Source of the DNA: Asparagopsis taxiformis
Lineage: Eukaryota; Rhodophyta; Florideophyceae; Bonnemaisoniales; Bonnemaisoniaceae
Direction: 5' to 3'
Assembly (NCBI GenBank): GCA_030407315.1
Contig: JALQPE010002108.1
Coordinates: 1-64,000 of the forward strand
DNA length: 64,000 nt
Shown here: one piece after another, positions 10,293-21,956 of the stretch
Position numbering within the stretch: the first letter of the stretch is position 1
How the letters are laid out: each line of letters starts with the position of its first letter
The notes under the pieces: generated by a model
Seen by the model: the letters and a program-made list of their open reading frames with translations, nothing else
Databases searched by the model: none
What the model was told of the DNA's origin: nothing
Translations under genes and position numbers: made by a program

Positions 10293-13200
10293 ATGCCTCC
10301 GCGTACTATCCCTCTGTCGACCACCAGTGCAGCTCGAGAGCTCACCATCCCTGCCATGTCCCGCACTGGCACCTCGCTTTCGAACTACCTGTTCAGGGAA
10401 ACGAAACTTCCGATCGCTGACATTCATGTCACGGAAGAAACATCCCGCGAGGTTGATGTCTCTCATGTTGAAGTGCTGTTCCAGAAGATGGTTCTCGAAG
10501 GCTTTCAGACCTCTTCTGTGGGCTCCATGACTGTGGTAAATCTACCATTTGGGCCCGATGGAACACGCTACTACATAGCGGACGGTCTTCATCGTCGTGG
10601 AGCTCTGGTGCGGGCGAAGGAGGAACAGGTTGAGCGTTTAGCTTCCGTTGTGGACAACGTTCCTGTCCAGGAAGCCTTGAGGCCGGATGGTGCGCCAATG
10701 ACTATGGAGGATGTCCTTTACCTCAGTCAGCGGTTGAATGAGCTTGTTCACACTGTTTTGCCAACCACCATCCGGGATCGTATACATGCTATCATTAGCA
10801 TATACAATTGCAACCTCAAGTACGCTCAACCTGGGGATAGGAATCTGGCCAACATGACGGCTTCGCAGCTGTCTAATTGGTTCTTCCAACGTCATTTTTC
10901 TGGCATCCTCCGGAAGAGTACCGTGACGTCCATCGTCAATGTAGCTATGAATATGCGACGTTCGCCTCGCACGTACGCAGCCTACAAGATGGCTTCCGGG
11001 AGGAAGGAGAACGAGGTCGGCATCAGCCTTCTGGTCCTAAAAGACACAGCATTCACGAAGGCTGAAGACCGTGCTAGTGAATTGATGGTCAAATGCCTTC
11101 ACTACCGGTCTGTGCTGCTGATGCATTCGTTTGGACGTATCCCAGGTCTCCAGCTCCGTACATATCTCAATTACGTTAGAGATTTCTACGAGGTCATCCG
11201 TGAACTAGCACCCATGGTTGACCTCAGTACGGAGCAATTGGCAGACCTGGAAGACCTTGAACCGGATGGAAAGGAAATGATCCCGACCTGGAAATCCGTG
11301 TTCAAGCGTATGGTTCAGTACGAGGAGGAGCCGGTGCCGAAGAGAACGGAGAACCAAGATCTTCGTATAGAAGATTTCCGTTCGGTCATCCAGCATCGTT
11401 TCAATGTTGCACCGAAGCAACAGACTCCTCCTCGTACTGAGCCGTTGGACTCTGCTGCGAATACCACTCCCGCCAATGACGTGGTAATGGAGGAGGGTGC
11501 GAGGGCTTCAACGAGTGCTCCTCCTGCACCTGTCCCTCCGCCAGGATCACCATCGCAAGTGCCTGGCAAGGATCGTTCTCCGACACAGTTCGGAGAAACT
11601 ATCATCGAGCCTCTCCCTGTCCCCCTTCCCTCTGAGCCCCTCCCAGAGGATGAAACTGGTCCCTTGGACATTTCTGCTGCTGTTCCACCTGAACAAACGC
11701 AGCAGAATGCTCCCGGGTCCTCAGGCAATCCCACCACCCCTCTGCCAAACCCACCACCCCTCCTGCCAATCCTACCACCCCTCCTGCCAATCCCACCACC
11801 CCCACCCTCCCCTCTCCTCCCAATCCCACCACCCCTTCTCCTCATCCCTCTCCTGCTCAGTCTCCCATGGCTGTCTCAACACCCTCCGCTGCCCGGGCTC
11901 CATCTTCTCCCCCCAAGTCTCCTATGGCTGTGTCACCACCCTCCCCTGCTCCAGTTCCCCCCACTCCTATGGGGGAACAGCAGAACCCCGAAACTGCGGA
12001 AGTCTCTGAACCGCTGGGGGGTGGTGCGGAGTATCCCGTTTCGCGTGCCATTCGCATTCCGGCCGACGAAACTACTCCACGCCCCTTCCCTTGCTCTCTT
12101 GGACCGCACTGTCGCTTTCCCGGCTCTGCCGCTGTGCACAAATGCACAGCGTGCAACTCTAAGCCAGTTCACAACTTGTGCGACTATCCCCGCGTCCACC
12201 ATCTCATCCCCATCAAGTACCTGAATCAAGGTGAGCGAGACATGGTCTTCGTCTGCTCCCGTCGGTGCTATGATGGTCGTCAACCCAATGACCCCCCTTC
12301 TTGGACCCCTCCTGCAGGGGTCACGTTACAAGAAGCGTGGGATGGGGATGAGTTCAATCCTTTTCGCAAAGGAGGCTCAACGACCGAGTCGGTGGAACAG
12401 GACAAGGGTGAAGCGGGTGTCAAGGACAAGAGGAGCACCGTAGGAGAGAAGACTCCCATATCTCTGGGCAAGGTCAAGAAGCCCTCCAAGAGTACCCGCC
12501 GAGGGGAAAAGAGGAAAAGGGACGATACCTTTAGTCCGCTTCCGGCCCGGGTTACTCGGTCGAAGACCAGAAGTGCTGCCGTTGCAGAGCAGCTCATCGC
12601 TCTTGGCAGCACTTCTTCCCCTCCTCCCTCCCTTCCGCTTCCTGGTCAACCCCCGTCTTCGGGTGAGAAGGAGCGTGACAATGAAGGTGAGAGTGAGGAG
12701 GAGGAAGAAACCCCCACGAAATCGAAGGTGACTTCGAAGGGGTTTCTGGTCCACCGGTACGAGGACGAACAGCCGAGTCCACCTCCCCACCTCCTCGAGA
12801 ATACTTCCGTGGCCGAAGCTGAATCGTTCGTCCGTTCAGTTTCGAGCCTACTTCATCCTGAACACCGCTCTGGGTTCTACTTGACGGAAGGGGAGGTGGA
12901 GGAACTGAGGGAGGATATTGACTCCATGGCTGGTTCTTCGTCCATCGAGAGGGCTGTGTATTTCGAGCGGGCAAGGGCTAGTATTGATTCTGATGGATAT
13001 GTTGTCCTGGAGAACATACTAGGAGCTAAGGAAGTGCGGTCTAGTATCCACGACCTTCTGGCAGCCTTTGCGAAGAAGTTCTCGGAAGACGAGGAAGGTG
13101 CGTGGATTTCGATTCTGAATTCCGGTTCTCGAGGTAAGGATGCAGAAGGGGGGCCGTCTCGGCAGCGGTACATGACCCCCTGCAAGGCCGTTGTCGAAGA

Positions 13201-13909
13201 CCTGGACACGCTTGCGTCTGGTCCAATAGCTCACGATAAGGTCTCTGTGGATGTTCTGCTCGCTATTATAGCAGAAAAGCTCCACTTAGAAGATTCCGTT
13301 TCGTCATTGAAGGGATTCAAGGAAGGCTCCAAGCTCAGGTTCGGTAGAACAGGTCTTCGGATGCTGCTCACAGGGTCGGGCTGTGATCGTCAGATACCTC
13401 ATCTGGACTTCACATACCCCGGTCCACCGCCAGGGGAACCCAACCGATACTACGGTAAACCTGCACCAGATCCTGACTATGCATTCATTGCAACTGGTGC
13501 AGTGGGTTCCCCGATTCTGGTACGACCTCGCAGCCATACCTTCCTCAACTCCCCACGCAAGGCCTTCCTGGACGTCTGGCCCCACCTCGTTCCCAAGTTG
13601 GTCTGGATACCTCCCTTCTCTGTTTTTGTCTCTCGTGGAGACTTGGAACATGCAGGTCCAGGATGGCAGGACCACGATTTCGTGAAGACCAGGCTTTCCA
13701 ACACTGGAATGCCGTATGGTCACCATATTCGGGTCCACACAATGGCTGCGCGTGTCTCCTCCGAGCTCGTCAACGACCTAGTTTATGCGCCAGGGCTGGG
13801 TGACGACCCCAATGCTCTGCCGGAGCCCTACGATTTCGATCACGACTACGTGTCGGATAGTGATAAGGAAGAGGAAAGTAGTAGCGAAGAGTATATTACA
13901 GTTGAATAG
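10293..13909 (+). CDS. ParB-like / zinc / 2OG-Fe(II) dioxygenase fusion protein
   Basis: Start ATG 10293, after a CT-rich leader (CT tract near 10050-10075). About 1205 residues if one missing base is allowed for. Residues 40-115 form a ParB/sulfiredoxin-type domain with the diagnostic ADGLHRR at 96-102. A middle part (about 150-350) may hold a helical DNA-binding region. Then comes a proline-rich linker, then a cysteine/histidine cluster (FPCSLGPHCRF, CTACNSKPVHNLC, CSRRC), probably zinc-binding. The C-terminal dioxygenase has GYVVLENIL, the HxD iron motif (IPHLDF, H1037/D1039), distal His1120 (RGDLEHAG) and a later HHIRVHT. The reading frame changes near 11743 because a 21-bp repeat lacks one C; the frame is otherwise open. 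The family was found by internal comparison with 59656-63588 and 30790-32890. Whether the oxidised substrate is a DNA base is inference. Bracketed by P5 and P6. Confidence 0.8.
11727..11805 (+). repeat. 21-bp minisatellite encoding (NPTTPPA)n, with a one-base deletion
   Basis: About four tandem units of AATCCCACCACCCCTCCTGCC. The first unit reads CCCCTCTGCC instead of CCCCTCCTGCC, the one-base loss that shifts the frame of the ParB-dioxygenase gene. Replication slippage or assembly error is equally plausible. Confidence 0.75.
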
Positions 13910-14134
13910 ATAGCATATTAACTATAACATGCTCTAAACTGATATTTCTCTTGTTTCCATGTTCTCCCACATTCCTATAGTCTACTTGTAGTTTGTCAGA
14001 ATCTCCTTCCGTTGATAGTCCTCTGCCCTCTCCCCTTCTCGTGCATGGCAAGGTAAAGAATGGTAGTATACTAGTTGCAACCAGTGTGCCTTCGCAAGTC
14101 GCGAAGGGCGCTGGACCCCTGGCGTTGAGGTCCT

Positions 14135-14257
14135 AAAATTTGGTAATTTTTTTCGCTCCGAAATTACTGCAGTAAAAAGCGATCTAGCAAAGTGCACCAA
14201 CCTAGATCACTTTTTACTGCAGTAATTTCGGAGCGAAAAAAATTACCAATTTTTTAC
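14135..14257. repeat. Palindromic element P6 (PstI-core family)
   Basis: Arms AAAATTTGGTAATTTTTTTC and inverse, core TTACTGCAGTAAAAAGCGATCTA-type, loop GCAAAGTGCACCAACC. The right flank ACATCTCCCGTTCCATG is identical to that of P7, so P6 and P7 share ancestry beyond the hairpin. It lies 226 bp downstream of the ParB-dioxygenase stop. Confidence 0.9.
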
Positions 14258-15014
14258 ATCTCCCGTTCCATGGACACCGCGTTGACAGAGGTGCTCAAAC
14301 CAGGGAACCTGGCCACGTAAGCACGGTTGAGCTATCACTGTTTCAACAAAGTTAGTCATGTTGCAGCACTTCACAGAGCACAACATTATTTTGAAATCAC
14401 TAGTTTGTACAACATTCCCATAGGTAAACGACCCATTCCGAATTCTGACTAGACATAGCAGCCACTAAACATACGTGTAAGACTTTTGAATTCCTGCTGC
14501 GGCTGGAATGCAATATGCACTATCCAAGTCTTTCCAAATAGGGGCTATCCCATACGTAGGGTACATGAAGTGAAGCTTTAAAGAAGTTTGGTCTATTTTA
14601 CCTGGTAGTTTGTCTCGTCGACTTCACTTCCTAGATCATCTATATATAGACATGTAGTATACCGCGGAATGGGTCCTATGACAATAATACTCCTAATGAC
14701 CTATTGAGATTATCCTGTACGTACCTTCCCCTCTCGATATAACACATTAGAGTCGTATACGACTAAACCTACAACTATGATTACAGAAAAGGATAAATGA
14801 TGCCCACTGAGTACAAAGTACAGCATACACCTTGATGTTAACGCGTTCAATGTGCTCGCATAACTTCCTCTCCAAGGTTGGGAAGTGAACGTGCGTGTAT
14901 AACAGCCTCCGAGGAGGTGATGTCCCGAGCGCCCCAGGGAACTCAAGCGCTGCATATGGGGCTAATTCCGGTGCAGGTTGTTGGAAAAGCCCAAGTTCGG
15001 CGCCCGGAAGCTCA
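14258..15014. other. Intergenic, no gene seen
   Basis: No convincing coding frame on either strand, no RNA gene. It separates P6 from P7. Confidence 0.6.
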
Positions 15015-15154
15015 GGGAGATGTTGAAATTTGGTAATTTTTTTCACTCCGAAATTACTGCAGTAAAAAGTGATCTAGCAAAGTGCACCAACCTAGATCAC
15101 TTTTTACTGCAGTAATTTCGGAGCGAAAAAAATTATCAAATTTCAACATCTCCC
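15015..15154. repeat. Palindromic element P7 (PstI-core family, longest arms)
   Basis: The inverted arms extend to GGGAGATGTTGAAATTTGG on the left and its complement on the right, giving a 140-bp hairpin with the usual core and loop. It lies 216 bp upstream of the transposase start codon. Confidence 0.9.
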
Positions 15155-15369
15155 GTTCCATGAATGATTTCTGTTTATGGGTAGTATAGTCGTATGTTCA
15201 ACTGAGCAAGGTCATAGTTAAACTATTAGACTGTAACGGTCGACTTATTCATGTTCTCCCTTTCTACAGCTTTACATCTGTGTGTTTCGTTTCTATGCTC
15301 ACTACAGCAAGGCCTACACGCGGTCCCTCACACACATATCAGAGCCTGCATATTGTCTGTCATCGAGAC

Positions 15370-18300
15370 ATGGCAAGACCGAGAAAGTCTAGGACTGGCC
15401 TACGACTACGATACAACAATGTATACCCTGGTCGTAATCGGGCTCGGCGTTCGACTACCAGAACAGTTTCTGACCCTTTCTCCGTCCATCACATGGGCTG
15501 GAGACCAATGCAAAACCCTCTTCCTCCCCCACAAATAGACCATGACAGCACTTTGAACATTCCCCAGAATCCAAATGCTATCAACCACCGGCTCCCAGAT
15601 GCAACACCCCCTTCCTCCCCTGTCCTGGATACGGCTACAACTGGGAACAATAGCTTGCATTCTATTGCTCTGGTACCCATGGATACCACTGTCTCTATGG
15701 AGTACGCCAAAAGCGAAGAGGGAAACACCCTGCCACCTCCAGCAGTTGAAAACCTATCCACCATTCCCGACCATTGTGATATGATACTTCCTTCTAGGAG
15801 TGAACCTGCTTCTGCTGTTGCGACAGTTCCTACTGAATTCCATCACGATAGTTCTGACGAACCCGATGATGTATTCTCAGAACATGATACCGTGTCGAAT
15901 GATAAAGACCTGCTACTACAGGAGGAGGCAGAAGCGAAGCTCCTAATCTCTTCTCCCTTTATCATGAACACGTCCAATCCAGACAAAGCTCGCAATTACA
16001 TGACACAATGGACTACGCTGTATACTGTCGCAAAGCTGACAGGCTCCACAAAAAGTACTGCCGCTAGCTTGCAGGAAGATCGTGTTTTGTTCGATTTCGC
16101 GAGAAAAGGCTCAACGAATAAACATGTTCAGCAAGGTCTGCCTCATTATTCGACAATAGTGCGTAAGGTGAGACCGTGGCTATTCTACAATGCATGGTTG
16201 CGTTCAGAAACCGTTTATTTTCCTGTAAACGTAGAGCGCAGTGCAGCCCGTGTAGCTTCCTCCGCAATTCTACGAAGAAGCCGGGTCGAACGAGCAACAA
16301 CAGGCCAATCAGCACCTGTACTTATCGTTCCACCAAGCGAATATGCACGAGCAGACATTACTACGCCACAAATATTCGACCTTGCGTGGCGTGATAACAC
16401 ACAATTGGATGCTTCCGACTCGGATGAGTTACTAAGTTTCCATGGTAATGTGTGTACATCCAGGATAGGAAAATTCAGAGAGTACTCTTTGAAAGGACAA
16501 AACTATACTCTGAGGGCAGAGGAGGATAAGGATGGCTCTCCGGTTCCTGCTTTCGGGGGTAGTATTGTGGAGCTTCGAGTGATATCAGGGCGGCACGCCT
16601 CTCCTCTAGATCCTACTCTCAGTTCCCTTTTCCAACAGGAATCACTATCTTCCAGCCATGAGTCGTTCAAAGCTCTCACATCTTCTTCGTGGATTAACTC
16701 TGGTGCCGCATTTCATAGCAGGCTTTCGGTCTCCCCGCATTCATATGGGTCCGCCTTCATCCTTCAGAAAGAGTCGTTCCGGGAATATGCTCGGCCGGGT
16801 GATCACCTGACAGTTTTATCACCCAGTCCTGAGTGCAACCCTACTCAAAATTGTGGTATACAGTTCTTCATTGGGCTTGTCGTCAGCTCTCCCGGACCGC
16901 CAGGCCCATCACAAAAACTGCTCTTTCTCGTCAACTCTGAAGGGCATTACAAAGTTGTCGGCGGAACTCGTGCAATCAATAATGTCAAGTTATTGAAACC
17001 AGGCACGAGCCCCAGCCCCTTTCATCCTACACATCTCCGTGGGGTTCTCAGCTGCGGTACCATATACTACGTCTATCCATTTCTTTTATACTGCGATGAC
17101 TTCAATGAAGCCTCTGGTAAGAAAGGGAGTGCTGGAGGATGCTATATGCTCCCAATGGGTCTTCCGCTGGACTGTCGCCGGAACAGTTCTGCTGTGCGCG
17201 TTATCGGTGTCACAGGTCCTGGTGTTAGTACAAACCATATCCTTCGACATATCTCTAGAGACATTATTCAAGGATGTACGTCGGGGTTTCGTGATGTCGA
17301 TCCAGACGGCAATGAATGTCTAATTTTCCTGGACTTTATTGGTTTCGTGTCGGATTATCCTGCCTGTTCTCATGTGCTGGATGTCATGGGGCACAACGCA
17401 GACTGCCCATGCCATTTGTGTTTCTTTGTAAGAGGGGGAAATATGGGAAGAACTCGCAGTTTGGCTACGACACCCGTTTACATTCGAGCTCTGATACACA
17501 CTTTCGCACATCCGAGCGAACAGCTGCTGTTCAGTCATCGGAAAGTTCTGCAAACATCTTGAAGTATCTGGGTTTGAGAACAGTGCAAAATATCACAGAC
17601 ACTCCATTGCATCTCATTGAAAGACTACTTCATGAAGCTAGGTCCAAAGGGCTGGTTCCAACCGGGACACCACTCGGAAACGATGGTCTACGAATCCCTG
17701 TCGTACCTGCTATTCTGGACCCATACCGTTCGACGTTTGTTGGAATTGACCATCTCCTCCACGGACTGGCAAAGGATGCTCTGGACAATGCTTTTTCAAG
17801 CTTGCCTAATGATGGTGTGAGAAGGCTGGCCGACAGGTTCATGGTGGATGCCCTCCGTGTATTGGGTCTCGCAAATCAGAACAAGATATATAACTTCAAC
17901 GCAGGTGAAACTCATACAATGGGAATCTCGGACAGATTTGCAGTTCTCCTCGTCGCCGAACACTGCTTCAGGTCTTCTCTGAAATTCCAATCGCAGACTA
18001 CAAGGTCATCCGAAGGTAGCGGTTCAAGGTCACTCCAGGCTTCTGAAGAGCAACGCCATCTGTCTCTAGAACTTGTTCGTCTCCTGTCCTCTATATCTGC
18101 AGCTACATACTTCCTACCACGAAAAAATATCGACGGTTCTGAGGCAGTACAGAGAGCTACAGGGAATTCTGCGCACAACAGTCTCCGTCGTCTGCAGCAG
18201 CTATCGAAAGAATATGCTACTCTAGTGGATGACCTGCTCAAGACTGTTCCTACCAGACAGCGGAGCACAGCGGTCTCGAAGAAACGGAAGATGCAGACAG

Positions 18301-19415
18301 AAGGTATAGTAACGAATGATAATGACCACATTGAGATGGAAAACAAGACTGCTGGATTCCGGGCAAGGAAGATTCTTGACAATAAGCCAAACTTGCACCG
18401 TCTCATTGAGGCATTTGAACACACTGTTCCTCTGCTCGGACACGCTCGCCAGGTAGCTGAGCTATCATTCGAAGCAACACATCAACAAATGAAACGAGGT
18501 CTAGAGCATTCCGGAGGTGCTGACAGACAGTTGGATGCTATGTTAGCGGCACTCGGAAACTATTGGAAAGGAAGCCTCCATCTTGCTTTGAAAAGTTTCT
18601 CCAATTCTACTCCAGCATCTGTGAAGAGACAACGTTCTAAACGGTTTCTCCTTCGTGTTCTATTCGGACGGGAGCACTGTAAATCGATGGAGAACCTCCC
18701 GGCTAGTACGCTGCATGACCTCTGTCAAGAACCCCTTCTCGAACATTTGAATAGGTCTTCTTTACCATTCTTCTCTTCTCCATATTCATATTACTCGTGG
18801 ACAGGAGTTCCCTCTTCATTACCACAGCAGGATTTTTCCTGTGGGCAGAATTCGGATGCAGTCATGCTTCGTGGAAAACCTTGCAAGGGAGCACGTCTCA
18901 GTTCTGCCCACCCTGCCTTTGCAGCTTCGCCCTCTGCTGCGTCTCGGGACTTTTCAAAGCCACAAGAAATAGCTTCTGGCTGTGTAGTACAAGCTTGCTA
19001 CTCAGCTTCCCCGTCTTCTAGAATTCTACAGAAGACCTGTTCACCTTCTTTTCGGGCTGTTACCACTGTATTTGACCTGACTATTGATGGAAACATTGCT
19101 TCACCTGGAAACGTTTGCATAGACGAATCTCACCAGGAAAACCTGTCTCCACCACACGCTACTGTTCTTCCAGTTATCAAGCAGAAGTCCTCCCCCACTA
19201 CGTTTGCTCCGAACACCGATTCCGGCTCCTGGTTTCTCCCTCTCACTTCAGGGGTTCGTAAGGTTGGTCTCCTCCACAATTGTAGCCCTTCATTATGTTC
19301 TGTGGAGCAAGGCACTTCGAATGGAGGAATTACGCATGGAGGTCCTTCGTTTATGGATGGTGGTTCCTTCTCTATTTTTGCAAGAGCAGATGGATATCCG
19401 CCAAGGACTGCATGA
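15370..19415 (+). CDS. Plavaka-like (CACTA/EnSpm clade) transposase
   Basis: Start ATG 15370 (GACATGGCAAGACC). Two overlapping frames (to 17562 and from 17316) join near 17440, giving roughly 1340 residues. The catalytic-core region reads YPFLLYCDDFNEASGKKGSA, then YMLPMGLP, then FLDFIGFVSDYPACSHVLDV and the zinc-like CPCHLCFF. This is the order of blocks in Plavaka/Tnp2-type transposases (PL-x-x-Y-x-DD ... AGLP ... DxPxxxE/H ... C-x-x-C), from knowledge of those families. The frame change at 17430-17465 is either a one-base frameshift or, less likely, a 32-nt GTAAGA...CGCAG mini-intron, which would restore the frame exactly. The C-terminal third is serine/proline-rich. Bracketed by P7 and P8. 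No CACTA-type terminal repeat was found, so the element's own ends are unknown. Confidence 0.7.
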
Positions 19416-19694
19416 TACTCTAGGGTCTAGTACATAAGCTTTTCTACCATATTACTTCCCGTAAACAAACTTCCTCATATTGTAGCGTTTCCGTCACATA
19501 CATCCACCTTGACATTGGCCATACTTATGTCCCTTGTCCCAAAACCTGTGAGACACTATGTTCTATTCTATGTAACCATCTCTAATTCCTCGTCTATACC
19601 TTTCATGCTTCTTCCAGAGCTTATCCTTTCCTTGAACTGCCTCAAGCATGAACCAGCATCCTCAGGGCGGAACGTACCACAATAAAATTAAAGT

Positions 19695-19793
19695 AAAATT
19701 AGGTTTCTTTTACTGCAGTAAAAACTGATCTACCAAATGCATCTTCCTAGATCACTTTTTACTGCAGTAACTAGTCATTTTTTTTCTAATTTT
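19695..19793. repeat. Palindromic element P8, divergent arms with conserved core
   Basis: The core TTTACTGCAGTAAAAA..GATCTA and its inverse is kept (19709-19770), but the outer arms are different (AAAATTAG ... CTAATTTT instead of AAATTTGG ... CCAAATTT). It lies 280 bp downstream of the transposase stop. Confidence 0.8.
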
Positions 19794-19858
19794 TCATCAT
19801 TGGCTCCTCAGCCTGCAATACACGTTTCCGCTCACACGCGTGCGGCTCCACGCCAGCT

Positions 19859-19898
19859 GTAATGAAATAGAACACTACCCAGTGTTCTATTTCATTAC
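19859..19898. repeat. 18-bp inverted repeat with 4-nt loop
   Basis: GTAATGAAATAGAACACT, then ACCC, then the exact inverse. Could be a terminator-like or insertion-scar palindrome. No adjoining gene explains it. Confidence 0.85.
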
Positions 19899-20117
19899 GT
19901 TTTCATGACGAGTCCATCTCGAGTCCATGACGTGTCCATGACGTGTTCATAGATCATCGATGATTTGTTTCTGATTTGTCAGTACGAAAAGCGCGCGCTT
20001 TCTCACTACGCAAGTGAAATACGCGACCTCTGGGCTCACTCTGCAGCAGTATTTAAGGCTTGCGTCACGCTAAGCGCCATCGTCATCGCCTGTCGCATGG
20101 AGCACACCACCTACGCA

Positions 20118-20180
20118 GGATGGGGCGGCGGAGTGCAACCACATCCCTGCGGATGTGATTGTGCCCCGCCGCCTCCATCC
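20118..20180. repeat. 30-bp-arm imperfect GC-rich hairpin
   Basis: Left arm starts GGATGGGGCGGCGGAGTGC, right arm ends GCCGCCTCCATCC, tip around CTGC. It lies 60 bp downstream of a TATTTAAGG box. A small structured RNA is possible but unproven. Confidence 0.55.
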
Positions 20181-20227
20181 TACGATAAGGTTTTCCAGCT
20201 CATTTAGTCTTTTAGCCATTCCTCCCA

Positions 20228-21790
20228 TTGTCTTTTTCTGCGGTTCTTCGTTGTTCTTCTGCTAACATACTTTTCTGCCTTTCCTACTTTCTGTTTCGTC
20301 TTTCTCCAGGGCTACTGTCATTACTACGTTTTCTCACTTCTAATCGAGCTTTTGGCATACCGTTTCCAGCACTAACCACTGTGTCATCCACTTCTTTCCA
20401 TCTCTGTGCCAGCAGAAGTTTCTGGGTTCTCTACAATCCGCTTACTCAAGCTCTGGCTCCACTATCAACGGTATGTTCTCTCGCTTCTAGTCATGCTTCT
20501 AGCGTTGATGAAATTACATTCCTAGCACTAACCATTGATTCATCTATTCTTTTCCTTCCAGGTGCCAACAGAAATTTCTGGCTTCCCCTCACCTCTCTTT
20601 TCATGCCTATATGTATTTGTAGTTACTTTATGTAGAGCTGGTGTTTTGCCGTTTAGTATCTGCCATGGTGGCATAGTTCATAGTTCCGTAGTGCAGTGTA
20701 CAGATGATCTTCATGTCGTTAAACTTTTGGCGTTAGCTGCCCATTTACCTATTCCATATCCACTACACCATATCGTAAATCTTGCGTACTCGGCACTGGC
20801 TGCAACCTAGTCTAATTCATCGTCCCTATGCCGATTTCCATTCTACCTAGATATCGTTTCAGTCAGACCTATCCGTCCTGCAGTTTCTCCGCAAAAGTGC
20901 GATGTGCCGCCCATTCTACCTTTCAGTTTCTACCCAGAGCGCCCACCGGTGCAACCACTCTACCCAGTGGACATGGTCCACGCCCACTCGACGGTACAAC
21001 CACTCTACCCAGTGGACATGGTCCACGCCCACTCGACGGTACAACCACTCTACCCAGTGGACATGGACCACGCCCACCCGACGGTACAACTACTCTACCC
21101 AGTGGACATGGACCACGCCCACCCGACGGTACAACTACTCTACCCAGTGAACATGGTCCACGCCAACCCGACGGTACAACCACTACATCCAGTGGAAGTG
21201 AACCGTACCCATTACAGTGCTCCACGGTGGAATAATACCAGTGTCACGAGCAGGTGTTATAATAGAATATATCCGGGCTTTACACAGTACTGTAGTTTGG
21301 AAACTAACCGCGCTTTGCCTTGGGCCGTACATGCCCAGTCAATGGTCCCTTTCCAGATTATCGTTTGGCCAGTTCCACAAGTCAGCTTGGTCACGTCCCA
21401 TAAGCAAAAAGTCACCTACTCTGGAATTGTTCCAATGAATAAAATAATTATAGTTTGGTCACCGTCCATTCAGCGAGTGCTGCTTACGCCTGGTTTCAGA
21501 TACCGGACCGTCACGGTGTGCCCATTATATTTTATAGTTTATTTCTACGAATCGCTCTGCACCTTCCACCACATATCGCAGTCACGGTGCACCCCATATC
21601 TAACTATACCCATATACAGTACTGGTTCCATTCCAACAGTCCGTGCCTGCGTGACTTGGCCCGTTCTAGTCAACCCGCCGTCCTGCTCATATATGGACGT
21701 GGTTCATTTCCATCCCTACGTGTCCTTCCGTACATGGTTCAGCCATCACCTCACGGCCACACCATAGTTCTGCCTGGTTCCTGCCTACTG
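20228..21790 (+). other. Unassigned region with open frames and internal duplications
   Basis: Open frames at 20228-20635 and 20904-21767 have no recognisable domain. A segment of roughly 100 bp containing CAGCACTAACCACTG or a variant (about 20365 and 20525) is directly repeated. The second frame spans a 45-bp tandem repeat whose unit length is a multiple of three, which alone keeps it open. I do not call a gene; a spliced gene or an expressed repeat is possible. Confidence 0.3.
20948..21217 (+). repeat. 45-bp tandem repeat, six units
   Basis: Units of 45 bp beginning GGTACAACCACTCTACCCAG at 20948, 20993, 21038, 21083, 21128 and 21173 (the last diverged). In one frame each encodes a 15-residue motif around YPVDMVHAHSTVQPL. 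Confidence 0.9.
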
Positions 21791-21956
21791 TAAAACAAAA
21801 TCGCCGTGCTGGTCTCAGCCCATGATTTTTTACATTTTTTTCGATGGGCCTTATCCAAACCTTGGGGATGGGCGTTCCGCTAAAATATGGTGACTAGTTC
21901 TACTGTACAATACGGCATTTTCCATGGAATATTCTCTATTTTTGCTTATCCTGTGT

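Noticed and set aside
11497..12009. Alternative frames across the proline-rich linker of the ParB-dioxygenase gene
   Set aside because: Shadow frames of the 21-bp repeat and linker. The true frame is fixed by the domains on both sides.
14135..15154. P6-P7 interval as a single MITE or element
   Set aside because: P6 and P7 share right flanks in the same orientation rather than facing ends, and each is a complete hairpin by itself.
4534..19793. Palindromes P2-P8 as integron-type attC sites
   Set aside because: No integrase is present, cassettes are monogenic but 4-5 kb with long flanks, and the host is eukaryotic. The resemblance is only formal.
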